NCBI RefSeq assembly: GCF_000143415.4
Contig: NW_003314333.1
Span: 915,384 to 979,383 of the forward strand
Length of the DNA stretch: 64,000 nt
Origin: Selaginella moellendorffii
Taxonomy: Eukaryota; Streptophyta; Lycopodiopsida; Selaginellales; Selaginellaceae
Reading direction: 5' to 3'
A program made the translations under genes and the position numbers. The notes under the pieces are model-generated. The model worked only from the letters and a program-made list of their open reading frames with translations. It ran no database searches and was not told where the DNA came from. Below, piece by piece: positions 47,096 through 60,588 of the stretch. How positions within the stretch are numbered: position 1 is the first letter of the stretch; every line of letters begins with the position of its first letter.

Positions 47096-47301
47096 TTGAA
47101 AATAAAGACAACCTATTTTATTCTTTTGCTTTCCTTGTTTCCATGAAAGCGAGAAGCATCACCACTATACACATGGCTCAGGCAAGAAGCTTTCATGTTG
47201 AAAATAAAGACAACCTATTTCACTCTTTTGCTTTCCTCGTTTCCATGAAAGCAAAAAGCATCACCACTATACACACGGCTCAGGCAAGAAGCTTTCATGT
47301 T
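47096..47301 (+). repeat. 102-bp tandem duplication
   Basis: Two adjacent copies starting AAAATAAAGACAACCTATTT and ending CAAGAAGCTTTCATGTTG. An open frame of 34 residues per unit passes through both, with no family similarity. Confidence 0.85.
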
Positions 47302-47784
47302 GTATCTGCTGAGGACATGATCAAACCACTACCCATGATTCTCATAACTATTGCAAAATTGTAAAACAGTTTCAAAAGTAAATCTCAGAAATAGAATAGA
47401 GCCCTTCTGTGCAAGTTCATCACGGCAACTTGGGCAAAGTGATTGAAGAGGCGGTTTTAATTGCCAAACTAATGACGAAATTTCAATGTTAGTGTTTTTG
47501 AAGTTTAAACATGAGCCGTTTTTTAAAGTTGGCAATGACTTATTACAATTTTAAATGCTTGACAGGTGTGGATGTCTACTCCAAAGAAAAAGTCACATCC
47601 TGCCGTGCTCACAAACTTGTGCTCGCAGATTGCTCTCTATATATATCAGCCTTCTCACACTTACTCGGTGTAGATTGGACATTCAAGCAAGCGTGATCTC
47701 AAGTGCACCGTGTGAACAAGTCCTGGTAAGGGAGACAGTGGAAGAACAGAGCTATGCAAACTCTTCCAAGCATTAGCTAATTCC

Positions 47785-48310
47785 TAGAGTGCCTTGCAGT
47801 TGTGGTCTTCTCTTTCCTCACTTCCTGGAGCTATGATCTGGTGGCTGCTCAGAATGAAACAACCAGAGTCTATGACTTCCAGGTCAGTTTGCTTAAATAT
47901 GCATCAAAAGCTCATCGAATTGCCACCACCCAGGTTGTAAGCTTGATGGTGAGGCGGCTGGGAAGAACAAAGAACATTATTACTGTCAATGGCAAGCTCC
48001 CAGGACCAACGATCTATGCCAACGTCGGTGATAGGCTTCTCATCACAGTAACGAACACTGGCAAGATGTCAATCCATTGGTGATGAGTGGTCTCAAAATT
48101 TCCAAAACATTCTGTGATCTAATGCTCTTTCACAAGTATGGAATCTGGCAATTTAGGAATCCCTGGTTCGATAGCCTGGCTATGTCCTCTCAAGCGAGGC
48201 TAATAGTTCCTCTAAAACTTCACCATGGATTCACACATGTGAACTCTCTTCTGGCATGCACACATCATGTGGCTTCGAGCTACTGTCTATGGAGCCATTG
48301 ACAGCCCAGC
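47785..48310 (+). pseudogene. Laccase (multicopper oxidase) fragment
   Basis: N-terminal laccase pieces: TTRVYDFQVSLLKYA, then IITVNGKLPGPTIYANVGDR and MSIHW (cupredoxin 1 with the first copper His), then RNPWFDSLA and RATVYGAI in other frames. The distal three quarters of the enzyme are missing. Confidence 0.75.
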
Positions 48311-49745
48311 ATGAACGCAATAAAGGGCGTTGTGGATCCCAGGGACCACTTCATTTGCAAGGGGATCCTTGGAGGAAACTCTACCAGGTAATATAACTGA
48401 GGATTGATTAGCCTTGACATGTTGTATTTTGCAGTCTTGCTCTGACTCGCACTTTGACTTGGCTGTGGAAAGTTTTGGTGACAGTGTATGTAGTGCAGCA
48501 AAAATGGTCTACAATTCTGAGTTATATATGCCTGGTGTTTACCGTTGCATAGCTAAATCACGTAGTTTTTTCACTTATGTTATTAATCAGGCGGCACGAC
48601 AGGGTGTTGGAAAGACATCTCTACATTATGCACTGATGGGCCAGGGTAATGGCATTAGCATGATACTGACGGCTTTTTTCCAGACATGGAGTGGCATGAA
48701 GGCGTTTCATGCAGTGTAGGAGACATAGATGTGGCAGGGATTAACTTGCAGGTAAAAGTTTCTTTCTTACTCGTCTTTGATTAGTCTACCTATTGGTTCC
48801 ATGCAGAAACCCCTAGTGGCAAAAGACTCAGAGCTACAGCAGCTGCAAAATAAGGTAATGGCCCTTGAGTTGAAGGTCTTCCAATTGCGAGGCTAATCAA
48901 GAGAAGCTGAGAAGCATAAGATATAAAAAAAGATCAAATAAACTTCTTTCAGAGTCAAGATTGTATCACATTACAAAACAATGAACACCAGGCAGTGTGA
49001 AATGAACTGTGAATTACTACCAGACCCATTTGTCTTTTGGAATGGTTTTATTGAATCTGAAGCATGTGTTGAGAGTCACAAAATAGGTTATCGAAAATAC
49101 CACCCTTGAAACTCAGATCAAAATAAAATTACATGATACTACATAATGTTATTTGGCTAGGAATTTGCGTGCTCAACGACGCCACCAATCTGACTTATAG
49201 CACGTTATGTTACACAGATTGCAGCATTTTGCATTCTCATTGTCTCTGCACTATTTTCAAATTTATAGCCTTTTGCATTCTCCTGATCTATTTTATAGAA
49301 GAGGATGTACTGCCAGAGGCATCGGTCCCTGTCAGATCCTAAGAAAGGCAGTATAAGAAGCCAAAGATCAAGTGTATGCCTGCTGACTTGATTTTCTGCC
49401 GAATCAGAAGGATGGTACACAGAATAATGACGTAGTTGTTTGTACACCACGGCCAAGAAGATGTGGCAATCCATGCAGCATTCCAGTTGTATGTCAACAG
49501 TCTTCCTGCCAGAAGAACAAAGAAACTATGGTTGTAAATCCAAGACAAAAGCACTAGATATACCGTCAGCATCCACAATGTCAAGGCACAGTGAGACCAG
49601 ACCAGATGATAAGCTCGATCATTCAGTTGCCACAATACCAAGAGTCCCTGTGATTGCTTTGGTACTTAACTCCAAACATAAGCAGTGCCAAACTCCCAAA
49701 GCTCATGCGTAGAACAGATTGTGTGCCAAACCAATCCTTGCCAGG
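48311..49745. other. Unrecognised sequence with weak open frames
   Basis: A 101-codon plus frame at 48414-48719 and a hydrophobic 100-codon minus frame at 49339-49641 are open but match no family I know. No splice model could be built. Confidence 0.25.
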
Positions 49746-51685
49746 TGATCCCTGCCATTAAAATTAAATAGCCAAGTTAAAATACAAGTAATTGCATCAA
49801 ATAACCATTTGTATATAAATGTTTAACAAAATAATTGTGCTCTACTTGGAAACCATCACCTTCTCTAGGTTATGAGCAAAAAGACTAATAGAAAATATAG
49901 AAGAGGTATCTTTTTGAGATATTATTAACAAATGGATTTGAAATTTGTATATATACGAGCTAACTTACACCTATTAGATACCATGAACCATTCTCTATTG
50001 CTGTGAAGTTCAACTAAAATGTGATAGCAATTAGGATAAATATACTCAGGGGTTCAATAATAATGCAAATCTCAGGTAGTGAATTTGAATATTAAAATAT
50101 AAGAATTTAATATTAAGCTTGTAGAAGGTTATTAGTTAAAAACAGATAATGGATTTGGTATTTGATGCAAGAAAGAAAATATAAAGATATTGCTACTCTT
50201 TGAAACCCATATTAGTATTAATATTTGAAGAAATATTTCGTGCTATATATATGAGAAACAAGAAATTCATGAGGATAACTCAAAATATTATCATTTTTCC
50301 AAGTAAGATTAATTTTTCAAATCATTTTTTGTCTTCAAGATTAGTGTTTACAAGATCCATCTTAAAATAAATATAACTCCCAGCTGAAAAAATGTGTATT
50401 ATATGTCTTTTTTTATAATTTCCTTACTGAAATAGTTTTATATATAGATTATATGTTGATAATTATATTATATTATATTTATAAAATATATTAAATATTA
50501 TGATTTTGTTTATGAATATTGTAATACATTATATCTAATTTCTTATTTTTATTTTGTTTATGTTTTCAAAAATCTATTTATTCATGAAATGAATGATAAA
50601 ATTTGTTTAATATGATCTATAAAGGTTCTCTTATGTGAGATTTTCTTGAAATAGGTTTTTATATCTCTAGGTGAATAGTAAAACTAAAGGTTTGATATTT
50701 TACTGTATCTTTCCTCATCTTCTATGATTTGTCATTGCACAATATTATTTCTGCATTGGCACAAGGAGCCTTGAAGATTATTTATCTATTATATAAGAGT
50801 AAAACCTTTGAATACACAAGGAAAAATGTAAAAAAAAACCACCAACAGCTTACTTTAGATCCTTTATAGATACAAAACTAAAATAAAACTTTTGGAACAA
50901 GTAATATCCAGTAAAGGACAGTTTTTCTTTGATGTATATAAAATGGATGAAGAATTTGGTGGTTCTCACTCACCATATAACTATAGTTCAATTTTTTTTT
51001 AAGTATTGCATAATCCAAAGGTTTTAAGAGAAATTACATTATCTTACTATCTCTTGTGTTGCAAGGAAGTATTATACATTTCAATCTGGATAAATTTATG
51101 TATGTATGTTTTTAAATGAAAAATGAGAAACATAATAGAAATTCTATTATTATTTAGTAAACAATGAATGTTTAAAGCATCATTACAGTTCAGATAATAA
51201 AGAAGTTAACTCAGTACACAATTAAACTTATAGCTTCACCAAACCAGTGACAAAAACCTATTATTCTTTGGTAGTCTATAATTCTTTGATTTTGTGAAAA
51301 ATCAATTGTTTTTAAATCTTGGCAGCAATCTTGTAGATGTGTTTAGGGTTGTGTACTTTTTTATAAAGGCAATAAAAACAAATTCAAATTTGAATTTCAT
51401 GATGATAAAAAAATTGAGCTTATCTTCCTAACACATACATTATTATCCAATTGCATTCATTGCATTATTGTGCATTATCTGGAGATGAATAGTAGCAAAG
51501 TTTAGATAAATTTAACCTTGTATACAAAAAATTCTTAACATTGTAAAATTAGAAGAGAAGATCTATTTATCTTGAGTATGTTATATCTCCCAGCGGAGCT
51601 GGGATCTTTGCTAGTCATTAAATTAATTTTTATAAAGTAAATATAATGAAGCATATCTAATAATAAGCATAAATATGATTAATAG
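49746..51685. other. AT-rich noncoding stretch
   Basis: Strongly AT-rich with many short A/T runs. No gene seen. Similarity to the F1/F2 module flanks is likely in places but not resolved by eye. Confidence 0.4.
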
Positions 51686-51689
51686 TGAT

Positions 51690-52330
51690 TTTACTAATAT
51701 GTGAATAAATTTCATATTATCTACTTTTGAAATACTTGCATGATGATAAATGTCAATTAAAATATCAATAATAGCCCTTGGTGGTGTTTTCTTAAAATAG
51801 GATTGAATAGCTCTTCTATCTTCAAATATGTTTCTCTCAAAGTCCTTTTTGATGTCTTCTATTTCTGCATTTATTTGTTGTACAATATTCTTTAAATGTC
51901 AAGACTTACACTGCAATTTCAAAATAATTGATAATGTATAATGAATTGCCCAAAATGTTGCTATTGATACAGGGAGTGAGACAATTATGAGAACCCAAGA
52001 CTGTTTTGAAGATATATTCTTGCTACTACGAATTTGAATAACCAAATTGAGTATAACTCCCTCAAAAACAAAATACATTCCAAGTACTTGACAAATTCTA
52101 TCACCTGTTTTGATGATTCTTTTTCTAGTTGTTGCTAATTCTTCTCGACATTGTGGGAGATTTTCTTTATAATTAGATAAAAGATTATTACTGATAGTTC
52201 TAATATCATCATTCTGCTCATACACAATGGCAGTCACAATTTGTTCCCCCTCAATTTCTAATGGATCCATAGTAAACACTTCTGTGATTGCTAAACAAAT
52301 TAGGCAAAGATAGACTTCTTCGATGAACAC
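51690..52330 (-). pseudogene. F1 family, two-helix membrane protein of unknown function (stop in frame)
   Basis: Best-preserved F1 copy. 144 codons are open, with charged motifs NLLSNYKENLPQCREELATTRKRIIKTGDR, then two hydrophobic segments (QVLGMYFVFEGVILNLVIQI and WVLIIVSLPVSIATFWAI). After LQCKS a TGA replaces the CAA seen in the 58.3-kb copy. The frame then runs on as HLKNIVQQINAEIEDIKKDF, NIFEDRRAIQS, KKTPPRAIIDILIDIYHH and a last hydrophobic stretch. Not recognised. The three hydrophobic and coiled-coil parts suggest a membrane-anchored oligomer (inference). Confidence 0.5.
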
Positions 52331-52654
52331 AACTTGATCTTAATAAATATAATTTATATATGATATTTTTTTCCTTGGTAACATACTAATATCATAGATA
52401 TTGATTTAGATTAGACTAAGTCTAACATTAAGGAATTCAAATTAAAAATTACTCAGCAAATGCTGGTTGACAAAGCCAATAACTTTGTCAACACCTCTTT
52501 TGCAAATTAAATTTCTTCTCCTTCCAAAACTTGTGTCCCACCCTTGGTGCTTGTTAGATATCAATTGAAAAAGAGGAAATTAAGAGGCACTAATAAAAGT
52601 GATTTGTATTTGTAATGTTGTTAATAAATGTTGTTCAAAACAATATTGATAGAT

Positions 52655-53200
52655 TGATAGATTCAATTCTTGGTGGAAATTCTTTCTTCTCTTTCTTTTC
52701 ATAGGTATGCGAGCCTCTACTTTTGCATCTGTGTGGATTCTGAGGATAACGAATTGGATGGTCTCGAGGTGATTCATCACTATGTCCAAGTCTTGGATCG
52801 CTACTTTGGAAATGTGAGTTTTTCTTGCTTCTCGGGGAGTCTTGATTGGTTTTTTTCTCTTCTGTGGGATAGGTTTGCGAGCTAGATCTCATCTTCAACT
52901 TCCACAAGGTCCTCTAGCAATGGCCTCTTTTAGACTTGCTGAGTTAGTGTTTGTGACAGGCTTATTTCATACTGGATGAGATTCTAATCGCCGGCGAGCT
53001 TCAGGAATCGAGCAAAATGTCTGTCTCTCGCGTCATCTCGGTTCAATCAAAACCAATCAAATCAATCAAATCAATCGACTGAACAGTTTCTTTGCAGGAG
53101 TCCTGATATTTCAAAACTCATTCTGTAGGACACTCTGGTAGAGAACGCGAAAGAGCAAGCGAGTTCGCTGAGCAATATGATCGCTCGGGCCACAAAGTGA
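52655..53200 (+). pseudogene. AP-1 sigma subunit, copy 3 (truncated)
   Basis: Begins inside intron 3. Exons 4 (52705..52813), 5 (52873..52908), 6 (from 52960) and 7 (ending 53200) are recognisable. Exon 6 loses its donor, replaced by repeated AATCA units near 53045-53075. Exons 1-3 are absent. The downstream flank matches that of copy 2, so copies 2 and 3 share a later common ancestor. Confidence 0.85.
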
Positions 53201-53439
53201 AACGTATAATTTTTTTAGCCTTCCTTTATATATTCTGCTCACGGCATTTCTCCTTCAATGCCATGACTACGCCAACTTCTGCAGGAGCACGAGTTCCAGT
53301 ACCAGTGAGCTAGCGGCGCAAGATTTCCAATCTGGCACAAAGCCATGGTTCCCAATTCCGGCCTAGGTGCTCTAGTGACCATAAAATAGAATCGTTTTCT
53401 TCTTATTAACACGGGCATAAGATTTAGAAGCCTTTTATA

Positions 53440-53810
53440 CAGCTTGAACTAGAAGGATCCAATGAATAAAATCCAGGCTTGTAGATCTTCCCATATTTTA
53501 CTGTTGATTTTCTTTCCATCTCGTCAAGTTTTGCCTTTTCTAGAGTGTAAGTTCTTCATGGACTGTAAATAAGTTCATATCATTCTGCAGATCTTTAACA
53601 TCAATATGCAGATTTGTGGGGAAGCTGCAATTCTTATCAGTCACAAGAATAGCATTTCTGAGAATGGTTCTACCCAGGTGAAATAGGATCCCGTATTGGA
53701 GGACCATAGATAGCCCCAAATTGATCATGCAACGTTATTGTCTGGCTAGTATTGTTCTTCAATGAAAATATTGCTTCCTTCCCATGAGAGATGCCCATTA
53801 CACTCTAGAA
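53440..53810 (-). pseudogene. F2 family fragment
   Basis: Same flank and orientation as 44694-45114. It keeps HIDVKDLQNDMNLFTVH but lacks the FKLPG segment and has several small deletions. Confidence 0.55.
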
Positions 53811-55640
53811 GAAGATTTTAGGGAGAAACAATAATTCATTGTCAAATAGAATGAAAGTAGGAATAGAGTGCTCATTATTTCCATGAGGAGGACACTCAAG
53901 ACATAGCACAACTTCTATATTAAACTTGAATTTAAATCTCTGTCTATTGCATCCATTGCATTGTGGTCATGCCTCAAGCTGGGCACCAAAAGACCCTGTA
54001 TTGGTAGTCCTATATATATAACAAAATAGTCAATCATGACTAAGTCCATTTTACTTGACGTGTTTGCCTTGGTGTCAATGTGAGACTTCTTGAAAAAATT
54101 AGGTAAAGAGAGACTTCAGAACTTGTGAGGTATAAGTACAATATAATGCTAATATTATATCAATTACAATAGTTTTCATAATGATGTCTAGCTAACCTCA
54201 TCTATGGACAAAGCCAACACATTCTTACTTTGAACACTCAAGAATCAACTGTTATTAATTTAAATTCATAACACTAAGTCATATATTGAACAATTCAAAA
54301 CTAAACATACATAACTAATTATAATAAGGATTTGCTATATATTTATAAATTTATGTATAGTTTAGACTTCAATATATAGGATTCAAACTCAAGACCTATT
54401 AAGATCTTAACACAAGAAGTCACTAAGCTAAAAAATTAGACCTTAGTTTTTCTTTAATTGTATTTAATAACACATAACTTCATCTTTATACTATTACGCG
54501 TAAGTCTTAACAAGTAAAGAATATTGTATAACAAATAAATGAAGAAGTATAAGACATTAAAAAGGACTTCAAGAAAAACATCTTTGAAGATAGAAGAGTT
54601 ATTCAATATTTAAAAAAAAAACACCACCAAAGGCTCATATTGGTATTTTAATTGACATTTAAAGTGTTTAAAAAGTAGATAATATGAAATTAATTAGATA
54701 TTAGTACAATGACTCGTAGTGATATTTATAGTTATTGTTAGATGTGCCTCACTTTAATGATATTTATAAAAGTATGAAACAAACAGGGAGCAAACCTTAG
54801 GCCAACCTCCCAACCCTTAATGCATTCTAGCCTTAAGTTTTTTTGAGAAAGTTGTAAGAAGAGAACAATGGTACTTATTAGGTAAAATGATTTTTTTTTT
54901 CATTATGATAGAATGTGCTAAAGTGACAGAGGACATATTAATAAATTGGGATTTTGTATAGATCTTCATATGTTATGTGGCATATCTACTCGTGAGAAAT
55001 AAAGCAAACACTAGGATGTGATCAAGACCAAGACAAAAATACAAAAGGGACCATGAGAGTATAGGTCCCATGCTCCTTAGTCCCTATATACACATATGCA
55101 AGAAATTACTTAGTCAAGATAGACTAAGTCTATGTCAATTTTCAGAATAGTGTTATATAAAATTTAATAATGAAGTCAAAATGGACTAAGTCCATGTCAA
55201 TTTTGGGGAATAGTGCTAAAGAATACTTCTATAGTAAGAAATTACTCACTCCTTTCTTTGCTTTTCATACTAGTTACATTTTCCAAAATTTCAAACATCC
55301 ATATATATAAAGTTCATCCCATGTCATTCACCTTATGACTTTTAAGAAAGGACATTTGATATTATTTTATTATTATCACATTGACATCAAGATGTCTCTA
55401 ACCAACAGAACAAATAAAATGGATATTTTGTTATATATAAGACTACCAGTATATCAATACAGGTTTTAGGGGGTCTTTTGGTGCCCAGCTTGAGGTATGA
55501 CCACAATACAATGGATACCATAGACAGATATATACAATGTCAAGTTTAATATAGAAGCTGTGCTATGGTGTCCTCCTCATGGAAATAATCAGCATCCTGT
55601 TCCTACTTTCATCCTATAGTATTGTTTCTCCCTATAATCT
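53811..55640. other. AT-rich spacer with an F1 tail fragment
   Basis: At about 54540-54690 (plus) lies DIKKDFKKNIFEDRRVIQ-type sequence followed by the K.TPPK block of F1. The remainder is noncoding and AT-rich; the segment around 55080-55260 is shared with other F1/F2 flanks. Confidence 0.4.
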
Positions 55641-55784
55641 TCTTCTGCAGTGTTTGAAGTTCTAATGGGTCCAATAGAGGATCCTCTTTCACCTGGGCGG
55701 GAACAAGAAATAAAATTCAAGCTTCCAGGCACAGAATTGCTGTTCTTGTAACCAATAAGGATTGCAGCTTCCCCACGAATCCAC
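55641..55784 (+). pseudogene. F2 family fragment joined to neprosin
   Basis: The front of F2 (FEVLMG, then ILPG.EQEIKFKLPG.ELLFL-type sequence) runs into CACGTTTCTGGGGTTCC at about 55785, which is the module's neprosin flank. Confidence 0.5.
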
Positions 55785-57265
55785 GTTTCTGGGGTTCCAC
55801 AGTCAGAAATCTGAGGTCGCAAGAAGACCCATGCTGGGAAAGATTGACGATGGACCAGTTTTGTCTTCTTTGATTTCCAAGTACACAAGTTACGAAGAAG
55901 ATATTGCGACCCTCATCGATCTGCAAATCAAAGAGTTTCTCCCTTCATTATTTTCGTCATCTTCGAAGAATGTCAGAAACAGAAGCATTGCTGCTGATGG
56001 TATGCTTCTTACATTCTTACGCAGCAGCAGATCTCAATGACGAGATGAGAGATTTTCTCTGAGAAGTGACTCCTCCGTTTTTCACAAATCATACGGTTTG
56101 TTTCCTCTTTTTCAAACCCTTGTGAACACATAGATTCCGATTTGCAGTTATCAAATAGAGACATCATCCTCTGCGTCCCAATTAAAATCAACTGTCTCTA
56201 AGAAACCAGACACTGCAGCTTCTGGTAAGTTGTGCACCATTCCTCGTTTAGCCCCTCAAATGATGAGCAAAAAAGAGCACAATCGATCAGAAAATTCCGG
56301 TCAGCTGTTTGGTCTAGAAGTTGGATCGTGCAAGAAAAACACAATACCGGTGTTGCAAACTTCGAATACCATAGCCGCAGGATTTGGTTCTGTGAGGAAG
56401 CTAATCATAAAACATTCCTATGGAAAAAATCGAGTGCCATTGGCTGATGAAGAACCTGGATCTGAGCAAAACTCTCAAGAGTTGACGATACTTTGCATGA
56501 TCACAACAGCATGGCTACAGTTGAACGGCAACTTTAAAGAGATGGAAACAACTAGAAATGATTGGGAGCCATACGTAGAACAAACTTCCGAGTTCAGTCT
56601 GGCGCAGTTGTGAAACAAAGTAGGCCCAGTGAACACAATTGAAGGAGGATGGCAGGTATGTGGAAATTCAAGTGTTTCTATACTGAACCTTGAGGAAGTG
56701 GACCTCGACTCTTTGTCTACTGGACGGTAAATCAGATTGGTAATAAAACATTTTATAAGACTTGTCAACATTTGGCAGGCCGATGGCTACATAAATACTG
56801 GATGCGATAACCTGTACAGACTCTAGACCTGGAAAACACGTAAGGTTATCTCATATATTATGTAGAGTCTGGAGTGGATACGCTCGACAATGTTCCTCCT
56901 AGTATGTATTTGTTGCTTAAGCCTTGGCTGAATTTTTTCAGGACGATGGCTCAAAGAATTGGTGGTTACAAAATTGACGGGATACTGACTTGTAAATCTT
57001 TTCTAATTTCTACAGAATGACACTTCGGAAGTTACTATGATAAAGAAAACGGAGCATGACACACAAAGATCGATATGGGAAGTGGAGAATTTCCATCCCA
57101 GGGATATGGTAATTTGCATACAAGAGAAGAATACAGTAGCTGGATTCTAGTGGTGCGATGCAGCCAACAATTGGGATGAAAAGAGAAGCTGAAACACCTA
57201 AATGCTATACTGCTACTAGTGTCGCTGCTATGAATGGTGCATATTTCTTCTTTGGAGTGCTTGAA
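55785..57265 (+). pseudogene. Neprosin-family pseudogene (module copy D)
   Basis: Plus-strand copy with ILCVPIK, MMSKKEHNRSENSGQLFGLE, GSCKKNTIPVL, EPYVEQTSEFSLAQL, ADGYINTGCDNLYR and the YFFFG tail. It carries the inverted block at 56820-56935. Frames are broken after FSLAQL and elsewhere. Confidence 0.78.
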
Positions 57266-57299
57266 AAATGCGAAGGTGTATATTTGCTAACAATCTAAA

Positions 57300-57790
57300 A
57301 AATTCTGATAAATTCAAGGCATCCCTGATTTGGCAAAGCTCATCTCACTGTATTGGTTCAATGCCCCAGCACACAGACGTGTCATGGAAGATACTCTTGT
57401 TACTGGAAGCCTCAAAGATGCCAAGATATTCTTCAATGGAATGCCCGACAAGAATCTCATCTGGACAACCATGATTACCGCGTATATCCCAACACGGGCA
57501 TCTGTGCCTTGGATTTCCAGGGAGGAGACCGTCGCCGCTATGGGGTGGAATGACGCTCGCCGCGATCGCAAGGCTGCTTCTACTTCAGGCGCGTCCGCGA
57601 GGCTAAGTCGATCTCTGGAAATCGCTACTCCGGTCACTAGTCCCGTTTTGATGCGGATGAGCTACAGTTTCATAGATCTTTGCAGTGGAGCATGGCTCAA
57701 GACGCTGATGCCGATAAGAAATCACCGGTTTTCTCTAGCTTGCTCTTATTTGCTACTTTTATCTAGGATCTGTTTACCATGGATGTCCAA
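57300..57790 (+). pseudogene. PPR-PIG-U chimera (module copy D)
   Basis: DTLVTGSLKDAKIFFNGMPD and WTTMITAY of the PPR piece pass at about 57530 into PIG-U exon 1 (GVE.RSPRSQGCFY-region DNA, then RLSRSLEIATPVTS) and the start of PIG-U exon 3 (ATCTGTTTACCATGGA). This is the mirror of the junction at 24.3-24.7 kb. Confidence 0.75.
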
Positions 57791-58049
57791 TACTTAATTT
57801 AGTTTGAATTCCTTAATGTTAGACTTAGTCTAATCCAAATTAGTCTCATGATATACTAGAATCTAGAAACTTGTTTTTTATATGTCACGTTTCTATATGT
57901 CATAAGGTAAAAAGTATCATATACAATTTATAATTATTATTACAGATATTATTAAAATCTGTGATCTTATAAGTTATTAAGCTGTGTTCATCGAAAAAGT
58001 CTCTCTTTGCCTAAATTTTTCAACAATCACAAAAGTTTTTACTATGGCT

Positions 58050-58690
58050 GATTTAGTAGATTCATCAAAAATTGAATGTAAGGGGGAACAAGATTGTGAC
58101 TACCATTGTGTCACAGCAGGATGATGATGTTAGATTTATCAGTAATAATCTTTTATCTAATTATAAGATCTCCTAAAACATCAAGAAGAATTAATAACCA
58201 CTAGAAAAAGAATCATCAAAACAGGTGACAGAATTTATTAAGTATTTGGAATGTATTTTGCTTTTGAGGGAGTTATACTCAATTTGGTAGTTCAAATTCA
58301 TAGTAACAAAAATATATCTCTGAAACAATCTTGGGTTTTCATAATTATCTCACTCCTTATATCAATGGCAACATTTTTGCAATTCATTATAAAATATCAA
58401 TTATTTTGAAATTTCAATGTAAATCTCAACATCTAAAGAATATTGTACGACAAATAAATGCAGATGTAGAAGACATCAAAAAGGACTTCGAGAAAAACAT
58501 ATTTGAAGATAGAAGAGCTATTCAATCCTTTTTTGAGAAAACACCACCAAGGGCTATTACTGATATTTTAATTGACATTTATCATCATCTAAGTATTTCA
58601 AAAGTAGATTTTACGAAATTAATTAGCATATTATGACAACCATTATTAGTAATATTTATGGTTATGGTTTCAATATATTTACTATATAAA
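58050..58690 (+). pseudogene. F1 family copy, decayed
   Basis: EELITTRKRIIKTGDRIY, FGMYFAFEGVILNLVVQIHS, LKFQCKSQHLKNIVRQINAD, IFEDRRAIQSFFEKTPPRAI. Frameshifts and stops in the first half; the tail (58331-58636) is open. Confidence 0.5.
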
Positions 58691-59163
58691 AATTAATCTA
58701 ATGATATTATGACTTTTTAAAGAGACTTCGAGAAAGTAGTAAGAAAAATTCTTTGAGAAAGAACAATGATACTTATGCCAAATAGAATAGAAGATTAAGT
58801 AAAAAACAAAAATTGGTTTCTTTTTCATTTGTGATAGAATATGCTAAAATGGTAGAAAATCTTATTGGGATTTTGTATCAATCTTCATATGTTAAGATGC
58901 ATATCTCCTTGTGAGAATTACATCAAATGCTAGGATGCGATCAAGGCCAAGACAAAGATATACGAGGGACTATGAAAGTGTGAGATAGAGTAGGTCCCAG
59001 TGAAATAGTGTTATATAAAATTTAATTATAAAGTCAAAATGGACTAAGTCCATATCAATTTCGGGGAATAGTGATAAAGAATACTTCCAAACATCCATAT
59101 ATATAAATCTCATCTCACATCATTCATTTCATATTCTTAAGCAAAGGATCATAATTTAGTTTT

Positions 59164-59900
59164 ATGCACTACTACTGTAAAATATTTATGGAAGCTATTT
59201 ACTTTTCAAATCACTCACCTATTCACAAAGTACAAATTGAATGCAAGGAGGAACAGGTTAAATCAGAGATAAATAATGATTTTAAATCCATCAGTAGTGA
59301 TCTTCTATTAAATTATAAAGAAGAACTCCCAAAGCATCAAAAAAATTTAGCAAAAACTAGAAAAAGAATAATCAAAACAAATGATAGAATTTATCAAGTA
59401 TTTGAAATGTATTTTGTTTTTGAGGTCTTGATAAATTCTACTTGATAAATTCTATCATTTGTTTACTCAATCTTATAGTTCAGATGCTTACTAAAAATGT
59501 ATCCTGGAAACATTCATGTCTTTTTATATTTATTTCACTTGCTACGTATATGGCAACACTTTTGGCAATTCATTTCAAACTATCAATTTATTTGAGATTG
59601 CAATGTAAATCTTAATATTTGAAAAATATTGTTCGACAAATAAATGCAGAATTAAAGGACATTAATAAGAATTTTGAAAATAATATCTTTGAAGATAGAC
59701 GAGTGGTTCAATCATATTTTTTAAAAAATACCACCACGGGCTTTTAATGCTATTTTGAATGATATTTATCATCATAGATTAATTTTTAAGGTGGATAGTA
59801 TTAAGTTATTTAGTATAATAATACAATCCATATTGTTAATATTTATAGTTGTTGTAAAATGTATTTCTATACATTTACTTAACAAACATTAATTTAATGA
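59164..59900 (+). pseudogene. F1 family copy, decayed
   Basis: Open for 93 codons (QVKSEINNDFKSISSDLLLNYKEEL in part, then KTRKRIIKTNDRIYQVFEMY), broken after FVFEV. The later blocks NIVRQINAE, NIFEDRRVVQS and TPPR.F are still readable. It lies 0.7 kb upstream of the intact F2 gene in the same orientation. Confidence 0.5.
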
Positions 59901-60588
59901 AACAATCACAATATTTTTTTATAAGGTATGACTTTTAACAAAAATAGTCCAATTGCATGAATTATATTTTATGTTTTTTAAATTTAAATTAATTGTTTTT
60001 AACATCAGTTTCGTAGCATGCTTAAGTATGAATATTATTTGTTTTATGTCATGACATGTCCATGCGAATTTCATAAAAATCAATGCAAATTTCAAGGATT
60101 TTGAGAAAAATATTTTTGAAGATAAATATTCAATTTATTTTTAGAAAACCACCACCAAGGGCTCTAATACTTTGATTGATATTTAACATCACTTAAGAAT
60201 TTGTAAGGACTATTAGTAATATTTATGGTAGTTATTTCAATATATTTACTTTACAGAAATATCTATTCAAATTTTAAGAAGAATAAGTCTATATAAATGT
60301 CAAATGCACATTCTTTAGGGATTAATATAACTCACAAGTTTGTCCAAGTTTGGCAGACACGATAAGCTATCATCCAGCGATATTGAGGGACTAGTCTCAA
60401 TACGTGAGGGTTACTAAGTCAATGTCAACTCAATGAAATAGTGTTAACATATAAAAGTAATCATTTTTATTTGCCTTTAAAACCTTGGAAGGGCCACTGA
60501 TTGATTACAAATTGGCAGTTATATGTCAGTTTAAGGAGCTTCTTACTTTCTTAATGAGTTATTGTTCTTCTTTATAATCTTCTTGTAG

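Noticed and set aside
49339-49641. Hydrophobic minus-strand frame as a membrane protein gene
   Set aside because: Open for 100 codons only, no family signature and no splice-supported extension.
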